Source: Marsupella aquatica (Eukaryota > Marchantiophyta). From it: a DNA stretch of 64,000 nt. The number at the start of each line of letters is the position of its first letter. The stretch's first letter is position 1. The notes under the pieces were generated by a model, which was not told where the DNA came from, searched no databases, and saw only the letters and a list, made by a program, of their open reading frames with translations. Position numbers and translations under genes: made by a program. The stretch spans positions 27,962,001-28,026,000 of the forward strand of contig OZ316893.1 of assembly GCA_973895155.1 (NCBI GenBank). The letters run 5' to 3'. Positions 11,738-22,429 of the stretch are shown piece by piece.

Positions 11738-11742
11738 GTTAA
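11738..11742. repeat. Target-site duplication of the copia element, left
   Basis: GTTAA before the LTR start; repeated at 18,238-18,242. Confidence 0.93.
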
Positions 11743-12163
11743 TGTTGAGCATAGACGACGATCGCAACGGCAAGCCCATGAACCATCCAACGCACAATAG
11801 TCGACACAAGAGATACGTGGTTCACCTCCTTGAGGCTACGTCCACGGGAACACACAAGATAACTTTACTGAACTCTAAGCCCGTCGGCTATACCGAGTCT
11901 CCACAGTGTAAGCTCTCCCTATCTCTCAAGTGGCTCCATAACAATGAGCCTTGGTTCTACCTCTCCAAGCACACATGCCTCTTATGATATAGTGTGCAAC
12001 TTAGTTGTACCTAACCACATAGTTGTACCTAATCACGTAGTTGTACCTAACCACATAGTTGTACCTAATCACGTAGTTGTACCTAACCACGTAGTTGTAC
12101 CAACCCACGTTGTTGTACCAACCACGTCATACCTAACCTAGACGTAAGAGTAAATACCCAACA
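11743..12163 (-). repeat. 3' LTR of the copia element
   Basis: Left LTR, which is the downstream one in minus-strand sense. It contains about seven tandem copies of an 18-bp unit (tagttgtacctaaccaca and variants) at roughly 12,001-12,128, which could modulate transcription or termination. Confidence 0.95.
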
Positions 12164-12177
12164 ATCTTCCCCTTGAC
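12164..12177 (-). other. Polypurine tract
   Basis: On the minus strand AAGGGGAAGAT abuts the 3' LTR. This is the usual plus-strand DNA primer of LTR retrotransposons. Confidence 0.85.
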
Positions 12178-12354
12178 TCTGGTCTAGGGGAGAGTAATAC
12201 TGCCAATGTATATGATCCCTCAGCGGGAAGTTCTGGACAGAAACCAAACCGGTTTCCCTCTCTAACTAGAGCAAACCAGAACTAAGCCGTAGCCTAATAC
12301 ATAGGAATGAGGAAGAGCATATATCAGTAATTACAATGAATGTTTAAGAAAACT

Positions 12355-15300
12355 CTACTTGTGATGCAATTGCAAAACCTGCAATACGTCACGGTGTCTA
12401 GAGAAACTCTCCAAAGGAATCACTTTGGTAAATGCGTCAGCCGGGTTGAGTTTACCATCAATCTTGACTAGCTCAAACAAATTATCAGACACAGCCTGCC
12501 TGATAAAATGGTACCTGACGTCAATGTGCTTCACTCTGCTGTCCATCACCTGGTTCACAGCAAGGTGGAGCGCACTTTGACTATCACAATGGAGCTTCAC
12601 ATTCCCCTGTGGCAATCCCATTTCAGTGATAAGTCTATCCAACCAAATCGCTTTCTTTGCTGCTTCCGCAGCTGCAACATACTCCGCTTCTGTAGTAGAC
12701 TGAGCAATACACTTCTGCAAAGTAGACCTCCAACTTATGCATCCACCGCCAAGTGTGAACACGTATCCTGTTGTTGATCTCCTTCGGTCCAAATCTTGTC
12801 CATAGTCAGAATCTACATAGCCAATCAATGATCTAGCATTCTTTGCATTCGCATCAAATAAAAGACCATGATCCACGGTACCCTTCAAGTACCTGATAAT
12901 CCACTTCACTGCTTCCCAGTGTACCTTCCCTGGATTCGACATGTACCTGCTCACCTTGCCCATAGCCATGGCAAGATCAGGTCTAGTGCAAGTCATCAAA
13001 TACATGAGACTCCCCACTGCCTTGTCATATGGAACCTTTGACATCAACCCCTTCTCTGTGTCATCCGTAGGACAGAACGCTGATGATAACTTGAAGTGTG
13101 GAGCCAACGGGGTACTTACTGGCTTGCTATTCTCCATGTTGAACCTTGCAATTACCTTCCTCGCATAACTGCTTTGCGTCAACCATAGCTTGCCAGCCTC
13201 CAAGTCCCTAGTGATCTCCATACCCAAAATCCTCTTAGCTGGCCCTAAGTCCTTCATCTTAAACTCTGCACTAAGCAGTGCCTTGAGCTTAACAATCTCA
13301 GACCTATCCTTGGCTGCAATTAGCATGTCATCCACATAAAGTACTAAAACAATGAACCCAAAGACAACATTCTTCACCGGTTTCAAATACATACAAGGGT
13401 CAAATACACTTCTGTGAAAACCTTGTGACCGAATCCAATCGTCAAACCGCTTGTTCCATTGTCTTGGTGACTGCTTCAACCCATACAAGGATTTCAGCAA
13501 TCTGCAAACCAATTCCTCCTGTCCTCTCTTCACAAAACCTAGCGGTTGTCTCATGAAGATCACCTCTTCCAATGTGCCATAGAGGAAAGCTGTGACAACA
13601 TCCATCTGATCTAGGAGCAGACCAAACATTACAACAAGTACACACAATAGTCGTATTGTAGAGTACTTAGCAACTGGTGAGAAGACCTCATTGTAATCCA
13701 CACCTTTCTCTTGTGTGAATCCCTTTGCTACCAATCTAGCCTTGTAGACCTTCGATCCACCTCCTATGGAATTATCCTTCAGCTTGTAAATCCACTTGCT
13801 GTCCACCACTTGCTGACCCTTAGGCAGCTTAACAAGCTCCCAAGTTTTGTTGTCCTTTAGTGACTGCATCTCCGTTTGCATTGCTGCAGTCCACTTCTGC
13901 TTCTCTTTTGAAGCACTTGCCTCATGAAATGAAGAAGGTTCTCCTTCTTCCAAAATTAACACATCACCCTCATCATCAGCTATAAAATCATCCTCTTGCA
14001 GTTGAGATGAATCAACCCACTGTCCATACCTTGATGGAGCGCGTACAGTGCGACCAGATGTTCTTCTAGCCGATGACTCCGGTTGATCTGCGTGTGCTGG
14101 TACAATTTGAAGCTCAACAGCATCCACTTGTTGCTCACCAGCATCAACAAACTCCTCTGGTTCCTCTGGCATAGGAACCAGCTCCATAATTGGAGCAACT
14201 CCTTCTCTCCGGTCATGCACCTCATAACCAATCTCCCCCTCAACGAGATCCGGGATAGGAGATTTTCCTTTGTCAGTACCGGAGACCTGAGTATTCTCCC
14301 CCTCCTTCAATAATCTGGATTCATTGAAGGAAACATCCCTACTGACAACGAGCTTACAGGCAATAGGATCCCATAGCCTATAGGCTTTCACACCACTCTG
14401 GTACCCAAGAAAAACACATTTCCTGGAGGTAGGATCCAACTTGGTCCTATTCTGCTTTGGTGTGAGAGCATATGCATCACTTCCAAAAATTACCAAGCCA
14501 TGATAGTCTGCTTGCCGCTTATAGCGCATCTCAAACGGCGTTTTGAAATTGATAGCACTAGAAGGAGAAAGATTTACCAAATAAGCTGCGGTATTGACAG
14601 CTTCTGCCCAAAATTCTTGTGGTAAACCTGATTGGCTCAACATACTCCGTGACCGCTCCAACAGTGTCCGATTGAGCCTCTCAGCGACACCATTCTGCTG
14701 CGGAGTATAAACTGTGGTGAGATGGCGAGTTATCCCCTGTTCTGAACAGTACTCTTCAAATTCCATTGAAGTGTACTCCCCGCCGTTGTCTGACCTCAGA
14801 CTCTTCACCCTTGTATCCAAACACTTGATCGTGTTTCCAGTCTGATTCTCCACCTGGGCCTTTCACTTCTTAAAAATGGACAAGACATCAGACTTATGCG
14901 TCATGAAATAAATCCACACAAATCTTGAGTAATCATCAATAAATGATACATAGTACAACTTTCCAGAGTGTGAGGGAGTCGGGGATGGACCCCACACGTC
15001 ACTATGTATGTACTCAAGAACCGCTTTGGAACGATGAGTTCCAACACCAAAAGCATGACGATGCTGCTTTCCAAGAATGCAATGCTCACAAAACTCTAAT
15101 TTACAAGATTGCAAATCAGAAATGAGTCCATTCTTCCGTAAGATAGCCAAACCCTTCTCACTCATGTGGCCTAGCCGTGAATGCCACAGTTGAGTCATCT
15201 CCTCGTGAGACTTGGTTACATTGGCCTCTCCACATACAGTATTGCCCTGTAACACATACAAATTCTTTTGTCTACTCCCCTTCAAAATCACTGTCTCTCC

Positions 15301-16662
15301 TGACCTGACTTGAAGTTCACCATCAATAACGCTCCATTGATGACCATTTGAATCCAACACACCGAGTGAAATCAGATTCTTACGCATGCCAGGTACATAC
15401 CTGACTCCGGACACTGTGCGCACAGCGCCATCAAACATTTGAATCTTCACAGACCCAATTCCCTCAATTTGACAGGAGTGATCATTTCCCATTAGAACTG
15501 AACCGTTTGAAACAGAGTAAGAACTGAAAAACTCACGAATGTAACAAATATGAAAAGAGCAAGCACAATCAAGAATCCACACATCATCTGCTCTCCTAGA
15601 TGACGTGCACAGGGCATACCCCCAGCTTCATAAAACATACTCATCATTGAGTAAATCAGCTTCTCCATCAGCCCTAGCCACATTTGCCGATGAAGTTTCC
15701 GCTGCCTTTCCCTTACAGTCTCGCTTGAAGTGTCCAACTTGGTTGCACTTCCAACATGTCACCTGCCTCCTCTGAGGGGATTTACCCTTGGACTTAGATC
15801 TGGATTTAGATCTAAACTGGGTTCTACGGTCCCCAGTTGGTCGCTGCATACTCCTCCCACGGTTAACATTGAGGGCAGCATCAGATGATGAAGGCTGTGA
15901 CGTGATGTGCATCTTCTGCTGAAGATCATCACTAAGCAGAGAACTTACCACGTCATTGTATGAAATGGTATCCCTATCACGATGCAACAACACTCGTGAT
16001 AGGGACTGGTAAGATGGAGGCAATGAACTAAGAAGCTGCAGAGCCTTCGTCTCATCATTCAAAGTCTCCCCAAGGTTTTCCAAGTCAACGACCATGTCGT
16101 TGAAAGCATCCACATGGTCTTGCAACTTCGTACCAGATTCCTTCATCCTGAAACTCATCAGTTTGTAGGAAGTGTAGAGCCGGTTCGACAACTCCTTGCG
16201 GTGATACTTGCTCTGCAATTCCGCAAACAAGGACATGCAATCCTTATGTGCACCTAACTGCTTGATGATGGGAGGCATGAGATAGAGTGTAACACACCAC
16301 ACTCCCTGCTCCTGCATGCGGTCCCATTGTTTCTCATCAACATCGTCTTCACGAGGGCTCAGCAGTTGGCCCATCCCTGACGCATAAAGCACTCCCTTCA
16401 CCTGCTTCTCCCATAGCAAGTAGTCAGAGCGCCCATCATACTTTGTCACTTCATACTTGGGTCCCCCAAGCTTGAAAGTCCCCATCTTCTTCTTTACCGT
16501 GAGCTCCGGTAGTAGTACTGCTTCCTCCACCACACGCCGCACCAGTGATGGTATCGGTGTCACGTGCTCTTCCTCCTGCTCCTCTCTCTGCCCCTGAAAC
16601 CTCCACGGTGATCCTCGTGCTTCAAGTTCCACGTCTTCGAAAAACTCCTCCGAATCACTCAT
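12355..16662 (-). pseudogene. gag-pol: Copia gag-pol polyprotein with two in-frame stops
   Basis: One frame from the ATG at 16,662 to 12,355, about 1,435 codons. Gag occupies the first 344 codons and ends with a zinc knuckle (CWKCNQVGHFKRDC). A TGA at 15,628-15,630 separates it from the protease (WILDCACSFHIC, where most relatives have D-S). The integrase has its HHCC finger (HSRLGH, then CEHC), then D (HSDVWGP), D (SDNGGEY) and E (GVAERLNRT). A second TGA at 14,863-14,865 sits where relatives have a tryptophan-like position (FKK stop KAQVENQ). Reverse transcriptase has YVDDM, and RNase H carries the usual DSDYGQD and STTEAEY motifs. The first stop could in principle regulate Gag to Pol ratio by readthrough; the second, inside the integrase, is more simply a disabling mutation. 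Confidence 0.94.
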
Positions 16663-17802
16663 ATGAGAAAGTCACAAAAAATGTTGTTTTTCACAACTTC
16701 TCAAAAAACTCGAAACTCAACACCGCCGCGTAGCCCACAAAGCTAGGAGTCCAATACTGAAAACCAAAATCAAAATCGAAATTTGACGGAAAAGTTATTC
16801 AAATTTCGGTCGAGGTGGGTAAAACCTTGGGAAACTCCCCCGTTTTGACCACCTCAGGGAATAACCGAAATACCAAGTACAACCCGTTGTCGGAATTGCG
16901 ATGTGATTGGTGCGCTGCATTGCCAACTTCAATGGCTACGACCTCGCCGAAAAATAACCAAAAAAGTTACCGTTCGGCGGATGAAATCTTTGTCGGACGG
17001 TCAAAAAATAGCTCTCTGGTTTTTTGGAATATTCTATGACCCTTGTACAGGCCCTGTGGGAATTTTGGAAGAACAATCGAGGGGCTGACATGTGTCCTCG
17101 AACCCCCAAAACCCCCTACCACCCTTCGTCGTCGAAATCTGGTCGCGCGCGCAGAAAATACACACGGCAGAATGTACCCCTCGACACCAAACGCAAGATA
17201 TCTCACTTGGGTTTTGACGAAATCAAGATCCGATTTCAGATTTGGAAACTAGACTCCGAGGCGATGAAGATCGATATAAGAAGCACCCAAAACGAGGAAA
17301 GAACGAGGGAGAAAAAAATTGGTAAAGATGACAAATTTCTCTCAATTGCCATAGCCAATTTTGAATCAGTTTTTCAAAGAGAAAAAAATGGTACCTTGTC
17401 AACAACGAATGTTGATCAATTGCACTTGGTGCCGTCACCAAGTCCAACAAGGTAATTGATTTTGCTTAGCCTTCCTCTTTGCATCAAAGAGCCAATCCTG
17501 GACTCAAAAACAATCGTCTTGCCTCAATCTCTCCGTTGAGTCAAAACACTTGACGCTTCTCCCTCCGAGTCGATTGCCAACTTTCTTCACAAAATCCAGA
17601 ACGACGAAAACTTAGATCTCTCTGCACCACGAGCTCCGTTCAACGATTTCTTCACACCGTTAGAAAGCTCTTGCCCTGATCTATCCGTTGAGCCCATAAA
17701 CTCCAAGTTCCATGCGATGGAACTCTGGAAAATCCACCAACACTCAACGCTGGAAAAACCGTCATGAAATCCCATCACGAACACACGTCACCTCCCAAGC
17801 AT
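16663..17802 (-). other. Copia leader region
   Basis: The 1.1 kb between the 5' LTR and the gag ATG. It contains open frames on the other strand (for example 17,024-17,455) but nothing I recognise; they look fortuitous. Confidence 0.6.
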
Positions 17803-17814
17803 GCTCTGATACCA
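17803..17814 (-). other. Primer-binding site
   Basis: On the minus strand TGGTATCAGAGC follows the 5' LTR after two bases. This is the standard site for initiator tRNA-Met in plant copia elements. Confidence 0.93.
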
Positions 17815-17816
17815 AT

Positions 17817-18237
17817 TGTTGAGCATAGACGACGATCGCAACGGCAAGCCCATGAACCATCCAACGCACAATAGTCGACACAAGAGATACGTGGTTCGCC
17901 TCCTTGAGGCTACGTCCACGGGAACACACAAGATAACTTTACTGAACTCTAAGCCCGTCGGCTATACCGAGTCTCCACAGTGTAAGCTCTCCCTATCTCT
18001 CAAGTGGCTCCATAACAATGAGCCTTGGTTCTACCTCTCCAAGCACACATGCCTCTTATGATATAGTGTGCAACTTAGTTGTACCTAACCACATAGTTGT
18101 ACCTAATCACGTAGTTGTACCTAACCACATAGTTGTACCTAATCACGTAGTTGTACCTAACCACGTAGTTGTACCAACCCACGTTGTTGTACCAACCACG
18201 TCATACCTAACCTAGACGTAAGAGTAAATACCCAACA
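17817..18237 (-). repeat. 5' LTR of the copia element
   Basis: Right LTR, upstream in minus-strand sense and so the expected promoter. It has the same length as the left LTR and the same 18-bp array (about 18,075-18,202). Confidence 0.95.
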
Positions 18238-18242
18238 GTTAA
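18238..18242. repeat. Target-site duplication of the copia element, right
   Basis: GTTAA; pairs with 11,738-11,742. Confidence 0.93.
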
Positions 18243-18305
18243 ACCCCATAAAAAATTTAAAAATTTTTAGTTTTGTCATGATTTTGGAAATACCCGCTAC
18301 TTACA

Positions 18306-18310
18306 GAGGA
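18306..18310. repeat. Target-site duplication of element A, right
   Basis: GAGGA after the TTACA end of element A; also the point where the MULE frame resumes. Confidence 0.85.
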
Positions 18311-18779
18311 CACAGAGTCCTTTGAGAAGGCATGGAGAATTATGATAGAGGTTGTAAGGAAAATGGGTTACATGAGGTAACCATTCAAGGTTTTATGGCC
18401 GACAATGCTCAGGCTGGATGGATTGCCGTTCACAATGTCTTTTTTGGGGGTCACCCAGACCCTGAACGTGAACGCTCCGATGCATTCCACTTTTACCAGT
18501 CTTTCCATCGACATTCCACGAAGGGAGTACTGGAGGGTAGGCAACCTGAACATCTAAGACTGTGGGAGAAATTGCAAAATGCTCCATCGTTCGTTCCGAC
18601 GTACCGAGTTTCTAGGGAGATTGTGTTGTGGTGGCAAGCAGGCAACTGTGTTCCAGGAAAATTGATGATGTTGCAGAGTTGGATATCATGGTGGGTCGTT
18701 CGATGGCGTCAGTGGGGGAATTTCATTCGCGTGGTAAGTTTTATCAATGCGTTCAATACTCACTTCTCAATGTGTTTAT

Positions 18780-18966
18780 ACTAGCGCTTGGCGCTGCTTT
18801 AAACTATACAGATAGCAACATTATATTATTCTATCATACACATTGCTAGCGCTTGGCGTTGCTTTAAACTGTACAGAGAACTTTGCACATTCATGACTTA
18901 GGAACACTTGAGAATAGCAACATTATATTGAAATATATTATATACATTGCTAGCGCTTGCCGCTAC
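18780..18966. repeat. Three GCTAGCGC palindromes inside an intron
   Basis: At 18,780-18,797, 18,845-18,862 and 18,949-18,966, all within the 277-bp intron of the MULE pseudogene. They are slightly decayed (gcttggcgctgc, gcttggcgttgc, gcttgccgctac). Confidence 0.75.
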
Positions 18967-20640
18967 TTAAACAAATTGACTAAAGTTGATCTGGATCCAC
19001 TTCATTGCAGAGCAAAAGCGCAGAAGAAGGTGCCCTCATTCCAAACTGTACAGGTTCTGAGTCAAGGCACGCTTCAATGAAAGCATGGGCAACCAAAAAA
19101 ATGGTGGGTCTCTTCAAGCATGCGAAGTTGATCAAAATCGGGCTATATCTCAAGTTGCGGGTTACAGTGCATATCGGAAATGACTCAATAGAGGGAAGGG
19201 GCCAACTATCTGGGAATTAGCATTCCGTTCGGCAGACCAAGCAGGTTCACCCAAGTTATTCGAAGAAGCCACTAACATGATTCTTTCCAACTCTGCCGAT
19301 TTTGATCTGGGTAGGAATTCTCCTCTGAATGGAGATATTGTCACCAAATCTGTTAAGAGGAAGGGACTTGCAACTGGGATTGTCTCGCCACAAGACTCCC
19401 ATCGGCATGACACCATTCTCATCACTACCCCGAATACTCGAGGATTCAAACGGAAGAATCTTAACAACACTGAGTTCACTTCCATTCCCACCAATGTAGA
19501 AGATCCTGTAGTGGACCTCTGTGGGAGTGACACTTCAATGAGTGAAAGCGATTCCCTTGCAAACACCCTTGAAGCCACAAGGGAAACAACATCATCTCAA
19601 CCACCACGCAGTGCCCCTGCTGTGCTTCAACGTTTGCCTACAGAATTAGCTCCTTTGGAAATGGACGTTCCAAGAGGAAGCTGGCATTTGAGACGGACGG
19701 CCAAATATGGGGCAGGGCCACATTGTAATGGGACCTTGCATGGAAATTTTGACAGAGATGAGTGTCGAAATCGTGTCAAGAAAGTAGGGTTCCATTCTGC
19801 TGCTGGTGTTGTCGGCATTGTTGTCAGCGGACATCGCATTTTCAGAGGAACGCCCATTGCCAAAATGATATGGTTCTGCCCAAACAGCACATGCTACAAG
19901 AGCCGCCCACATCGTGGTGTTGAACGCCTTCCTCCTGTACCGGACATCCTGCCAGTTGTGAAAGGAACAAACCTCTCGCCTGGCGAGATAGAGTACCTTC
20001 AAGCGTAGGGAGTCTCTATGGTCCAAACAACTGCGACCTCTCGAACTCGAACTGCACCTATTGCATTCGACTTGAGAATCAATGTAAACGCATTTCCAGA
20101 GAAAATCAATTTTGCGGAGCCCAACATGTGCCTTCTTAGCAGGAATGGGAGGAACTCCAGACCTCGCTCTAATCTAACTGTGTCTCACAGTAAACGAATG
20201 GAGTCGGCTCGAAAAGAAGCTATGATTCTGGATGGAGAGTGGGATGTGACTAGTGGAATTGCTTTTGGAAAACAATTTAGAATACGGACTCACAAGAACC
20301 TTCGATCCCCAAACACTTACTTTGTCCAAATGTGCATCTTCCCTACTTGTTCCTGTGAGGATTTCTTCCATCGTCATTCCCGCGGCAAGCCGTATATGCC
20401 CTGTAAACATTTGTACTGGGTGTTCATAAATGTCTTCAAGTTTCATGTAGAGGAGTCTACCCTGTGTAGCCAGCCGATTTTGACAGTTGGAGAAGTCAGA
20501 CTTGTGTTGGAGAGGCAAAACACAAATGGTTTATAGAGGGACTCGATTTTTCCTTAACTGTCGTATTCCATAACGGATACTATGTTGTTTTGTCTTTAGT
20601 CAACGGATAATTATTACTCTAGTTTTTTATGTGGTTTTGG

Positions 20641-20778
20641 TTAGCGTCGGGCGCTGGTCAATAACTTATTTATAAAAAAATTGTTTTATCTGGTTAGTGT
20701 CACTGGATGGTCCCGTAAGCTTTGATTGTCGTCCCTATATTCTGCGTACTTAATCCTTTGTTAGCGCCTGGCGCTAGT
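20641..20778. repeat. Two more GCTAGCGC palindromes
   Basis: At 20,641-20,657 (ttagcgtcgggcgctgg) and 20,761-20,778 (ttagcgcctggcgctagt), just downstream of the MULE pseudogene. With the five upstream copies they bracket it. Confidence 0.75.
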
Positions 20779-20901
20779 TTCACACTTAGCCTGACAGACC
20801 CCTATGTTTTTGATAACATAATTCAGACTATAACTGGCTTTGTGGTGGGTCCCGCCTGAGCTACTCCATTCCTCCATGGGTTTTATGGTTTGGCTTTTTT
20901 T

Positions 20902-21092
20902 AAAACACACTAATGAAGTATATGAACTAAATGAAGCATTCCAAAGTGGACTGTTTAGAACTGTTGTTGTATGTAAACAGCAGTGAATTGAATGACAACC
21001 CTTTTTTATCTATAATCTGATGAAGTGACAATGGATTGGAACCTCTCCGAGCAACTGTGAGCACACCTTTCACTTATATCTGACGTCGTGTG
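20902..21092. repeat. 191-bp direct repeat, left copy
   Basis: Identical to 21,699-21,889 except for two substitutions that I can see (aacagcagtg/aacaacagtg and caatgga/caaggga). It brackets the LINE-like fragment. It does not start TG or end CA, so it does not look like an LTR. Confidence 0.85.
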
Positions 21093-21698
21093 ACAGGATT
21101 TTGACGGAGCTTCGCTTACCCATTGGAGGTGGTCTGCTGGCTATTCTTGATGCATCGACAGGACCGGAGCCTATTCACACTGCTAGGATCTTTTGTGTAT
21201 ATCAGACTCTCTGGATGATTTGGCTGGGAAGAAATGAACATATGTTCTCTGACAAGGTGGGACGTTCATTTGACTTGGGCCTGATGCTTGCTGAGACTGC
21301 CAATCACATCCATGCGGTTGGGGCTGGTTTACGCTTTGGGCGGCGTCGCTCTCGGTTGAACCGGGCTCAGGAATGGTTGCGGGGAACGAGGCAAATCTGG
21401 CTGAGACGGGGTGGGGACAGGATTCTCTTGGTGCCCTCTAGCGGCGGCGGTGCTGATTGAGGGGTCTGCTTTTTGGGGGGCTGTTGTGGGAAGGGCATGG
21501 GTGCTCTCTTGATCGGTGTTATTTCCCTTCTTTGAGGGGGGGCTCTCCCTGGGGCTTTGATGCTCTCTTTTGTGCTTTTGGGCTCTCTTTGTGGCTCGCT
21601 AGTGTGCTGTTGCTGTCCCTGTATTAAGGGCTGTTGTTCCCCCTATCCGTGGGGTCTTTCATGGTATTAAAATTTATAAAAAAAAACCATTCCAAGGA
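21093..21698 (+). mobile_element. 5'-truncated LINE-like retrotransposon fragment
   Basis: A 606-bp insert between the 191-bp repeats. It starts in coding sequence whose translation (21,101-21,460) contains LWMIWLGRNEHMFSDK, resembling the tail of plant LINE reverse transcriptases (W..W..RN..F). After the stop is a G/T-rich 600-bp-scale tail that ends with ttaaaatttataaaaaaaaa, an A-rich end as expected from target-primed reverse transcription. The short length fits severe 5' truncation. The very long flanking duplication is unusual for a LINE. Confidence 0.6.
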
Positions 21699-21889
21699 AA
21701 AACACACTAATGAAGTATATGAACTAAATGAAGCATTCCAAAGTGGACTGTTTAGAACTGTTGTTGTATGTAAACAACAGTGAATTGAATGACAACCCTT
21801 TTTTATCTATAATCTGATGAAGTGACAAGGGATTGGAACCTCTCCGAGCAACTGTGAGCACACCTTTCACTTATATCTGACGTCGTGTG
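21699..21889. repeat. 191-bp direct repeat, right copy
   Basis: Pairs with 20,902-21,092. The left boundary follows the A-rich tail of the inserted fragment, and the right boundary is at gtcgtgtg, after which the two flanks differ. Confidence 0.85.
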
Positions 21890-21985
21890 TTATGCCAGTA
21901 GGAATATTTTTAGCTTAAGTATGTGGTTGTTCCTTACGTGAATTTTTGAAAAACTTTGCCAAATAGTACACATTTACAATAACAA

Positions 21986-22023
21986 TTTCCTGTTACCAGG
22001 AGAAATTACCTGGTAACAGGAAA
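21986..22023. repeat. Perfect 15-bp hairpin, TTTCCTGTTACCAGG type
   Basis: tttcctgttaccagg, an 8-base loop, then cctggtaacaggaaa: all 15 pairs match. The same half-unit cctggtaacaggaaa recurs at about 34,640 and 34,820, suggesting a mobile or amplified hairpin. Confidence 0.85.
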
Positions 22024-22050
22024 ACTGTTTCCTGTTTCCTGTCTCCATTG

Positions 22051-22296
22051 CTATACCCTTTCCACATAATCATCAAGGGCATGAGCATTGGCCTCTATAT
22101 TTTCCAGGTACTCCAGAAACGGAGACTCCTTGCTTCCTTTTCCTCCCAAGAACTTCCAACTCTAGTTGAAAGCATGTATTAGCAAATGTGTTGATAGCAT
22201 AGCTGAACGCACCTTTTCTAACTCCCCTGGATCATCCATAGCCACCAAGTCTGCATCAAAATCTCCATTGGAAGGGAGATAGCTTGGATGAGCCAT
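22051..22296 (-). CDS. Small two-exon ORF, unknown
   Basis: I do not recognise this. An ATG at 22,296 opens an acidic 28-codon exon (MAHPSYLPSNGDFDADLVAM, then DDPGELEK) ending in a good donor (AAG/GTGCGT at 22,212). After a 51-base intron, an acceptor CTAG is followed by an in-phase exon (22,161-22,051: SWKFLGGKGSKESPFLEYLE, then NIEANAHALDDYVERV) and a TAG. The 51-base intron is short for a plant, and the terminal GTATAG could instead be another donor. It may be the first exons of a longer transposon gene. It faces away from the plus-strand genes to its right, with the ACGTTAA-rich block between. Confidence 0.35.
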
Positions 22297-22429
22297 AGTC
22301 ATTCACTGTTAAGATAGGAGGTTGAGAGGGGAAGTGTTGAATGTTGAATGTGAGTGACATTCAAGTCACGACCCGATGTTTTGTTAAAGGAAAACAACCG
22401 CAGCCCAGGAACCTTGGAGACCCGCCGTT

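Larger units (their letters stand above)
11743..18237 (-). mobile_element. Ty1/copia LTR retrotransposon (Tork/Tnt1-like)
   Basis: A complete 6,495-bp element on the minus strand, inserted in element A. It has two 421-bp LTRs (11,743-12,163 and 17,817-18,237) with TG..CA ends, a GTTAA duplication on both sides, an initiator-methionine-tRNA primer site next to the right LTR and a purine tract next to the left LTR. The two LTRs differ at only one place that I can find (ttcacctcc against ttcgcctcc near 11,826/17,900), so insertion is recent. Gag, protease, integrase, reverse transcriptase and RNase H are all in one frame in copia order, with two in-frame TGA stops. It is the youngest layer of the nest. 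Confidence 0.96.
3053..18305 (-). mobile_element. Element A (TG..CA ends, single minus-strand ORF)
   Basis: A mobile element inserted in the MULE coding sequence. It begins TGTAGTTTGT and ends GCTACTTACA, between two copies of GAGGA. Its left boundary is confirmed by the second copy at 60,775, where similarity starts at the same TGTAGTTT and the flanks differ. With the two later insertions and their duplications removed, its length is 15,253 - 4,665 - 6,500 = 4,088 bp. It carries one long minus-strand ORF (9,031-11,353 plus 4,274-4,370), about 1.2 kb of conserved noncoding DNA on the left and about 0.45 kb on the right. TG..CA ends with a 5-bp duplication are typical of retroviral-type integrase, but I find no copy of either terminus at the other end, so no LTR pair. 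It may be a solo LTR with coding capacity, a non-autonomous element mobilised in trans, or a DNA transposon with short inverted ends. Confidence 0.8.
18306..20536 (+). pseudogene. MULE-like transposase, 3' half with SWIM finger
   Basis: Continuation of 1,451-3,052. It starts in the DDE region: after a one-base frame break near 18,370 comes TIQGFMADNAQAGW, where the D of MADNAQ is a likely catalytic aspartate, then FHFYQSFHRH and WISWWVVRWRQWGNFI. An intron at 18,734-19,010 (GTAAGT..TTGCAG) contains three GCTAGCGC palindromes. After it come SKSAEEGALIPNCTG, another frame change near 19,125, an in-frame TGA (AYRK stop LNRG), then TIWELAFRSADQAGS. A long frame from 19,277 is broken by a TAG at 20,006-20,008. 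The C terminus has a SWIM zinc finger (CSCEDFF ... PCKHLYWV, CxC..CxH), typical of MULE transposases and FAR1-like proteins. Multiple lesions make it non-functional. Confidence 0.8.

Noticed and set aside
11742-12141. Short ORFs in both copia LTRs
   Set aside because: Identical in both LTRs simply because the LTRs are identical; they start outside the LTR and are repeat-derived.
17024-17455. 143-codon plus-strand ORF in the copia leader
   Set aside because: It lies antisense in the untranslated leader and has no recognisable domain; treated as chance.
20902-21889. The 191-bp repeats as LTRs of a tiny element
   Set aside because: They do not begin TG or end CA, no primer site follows, and the internal end is A-rich as in a LINE.
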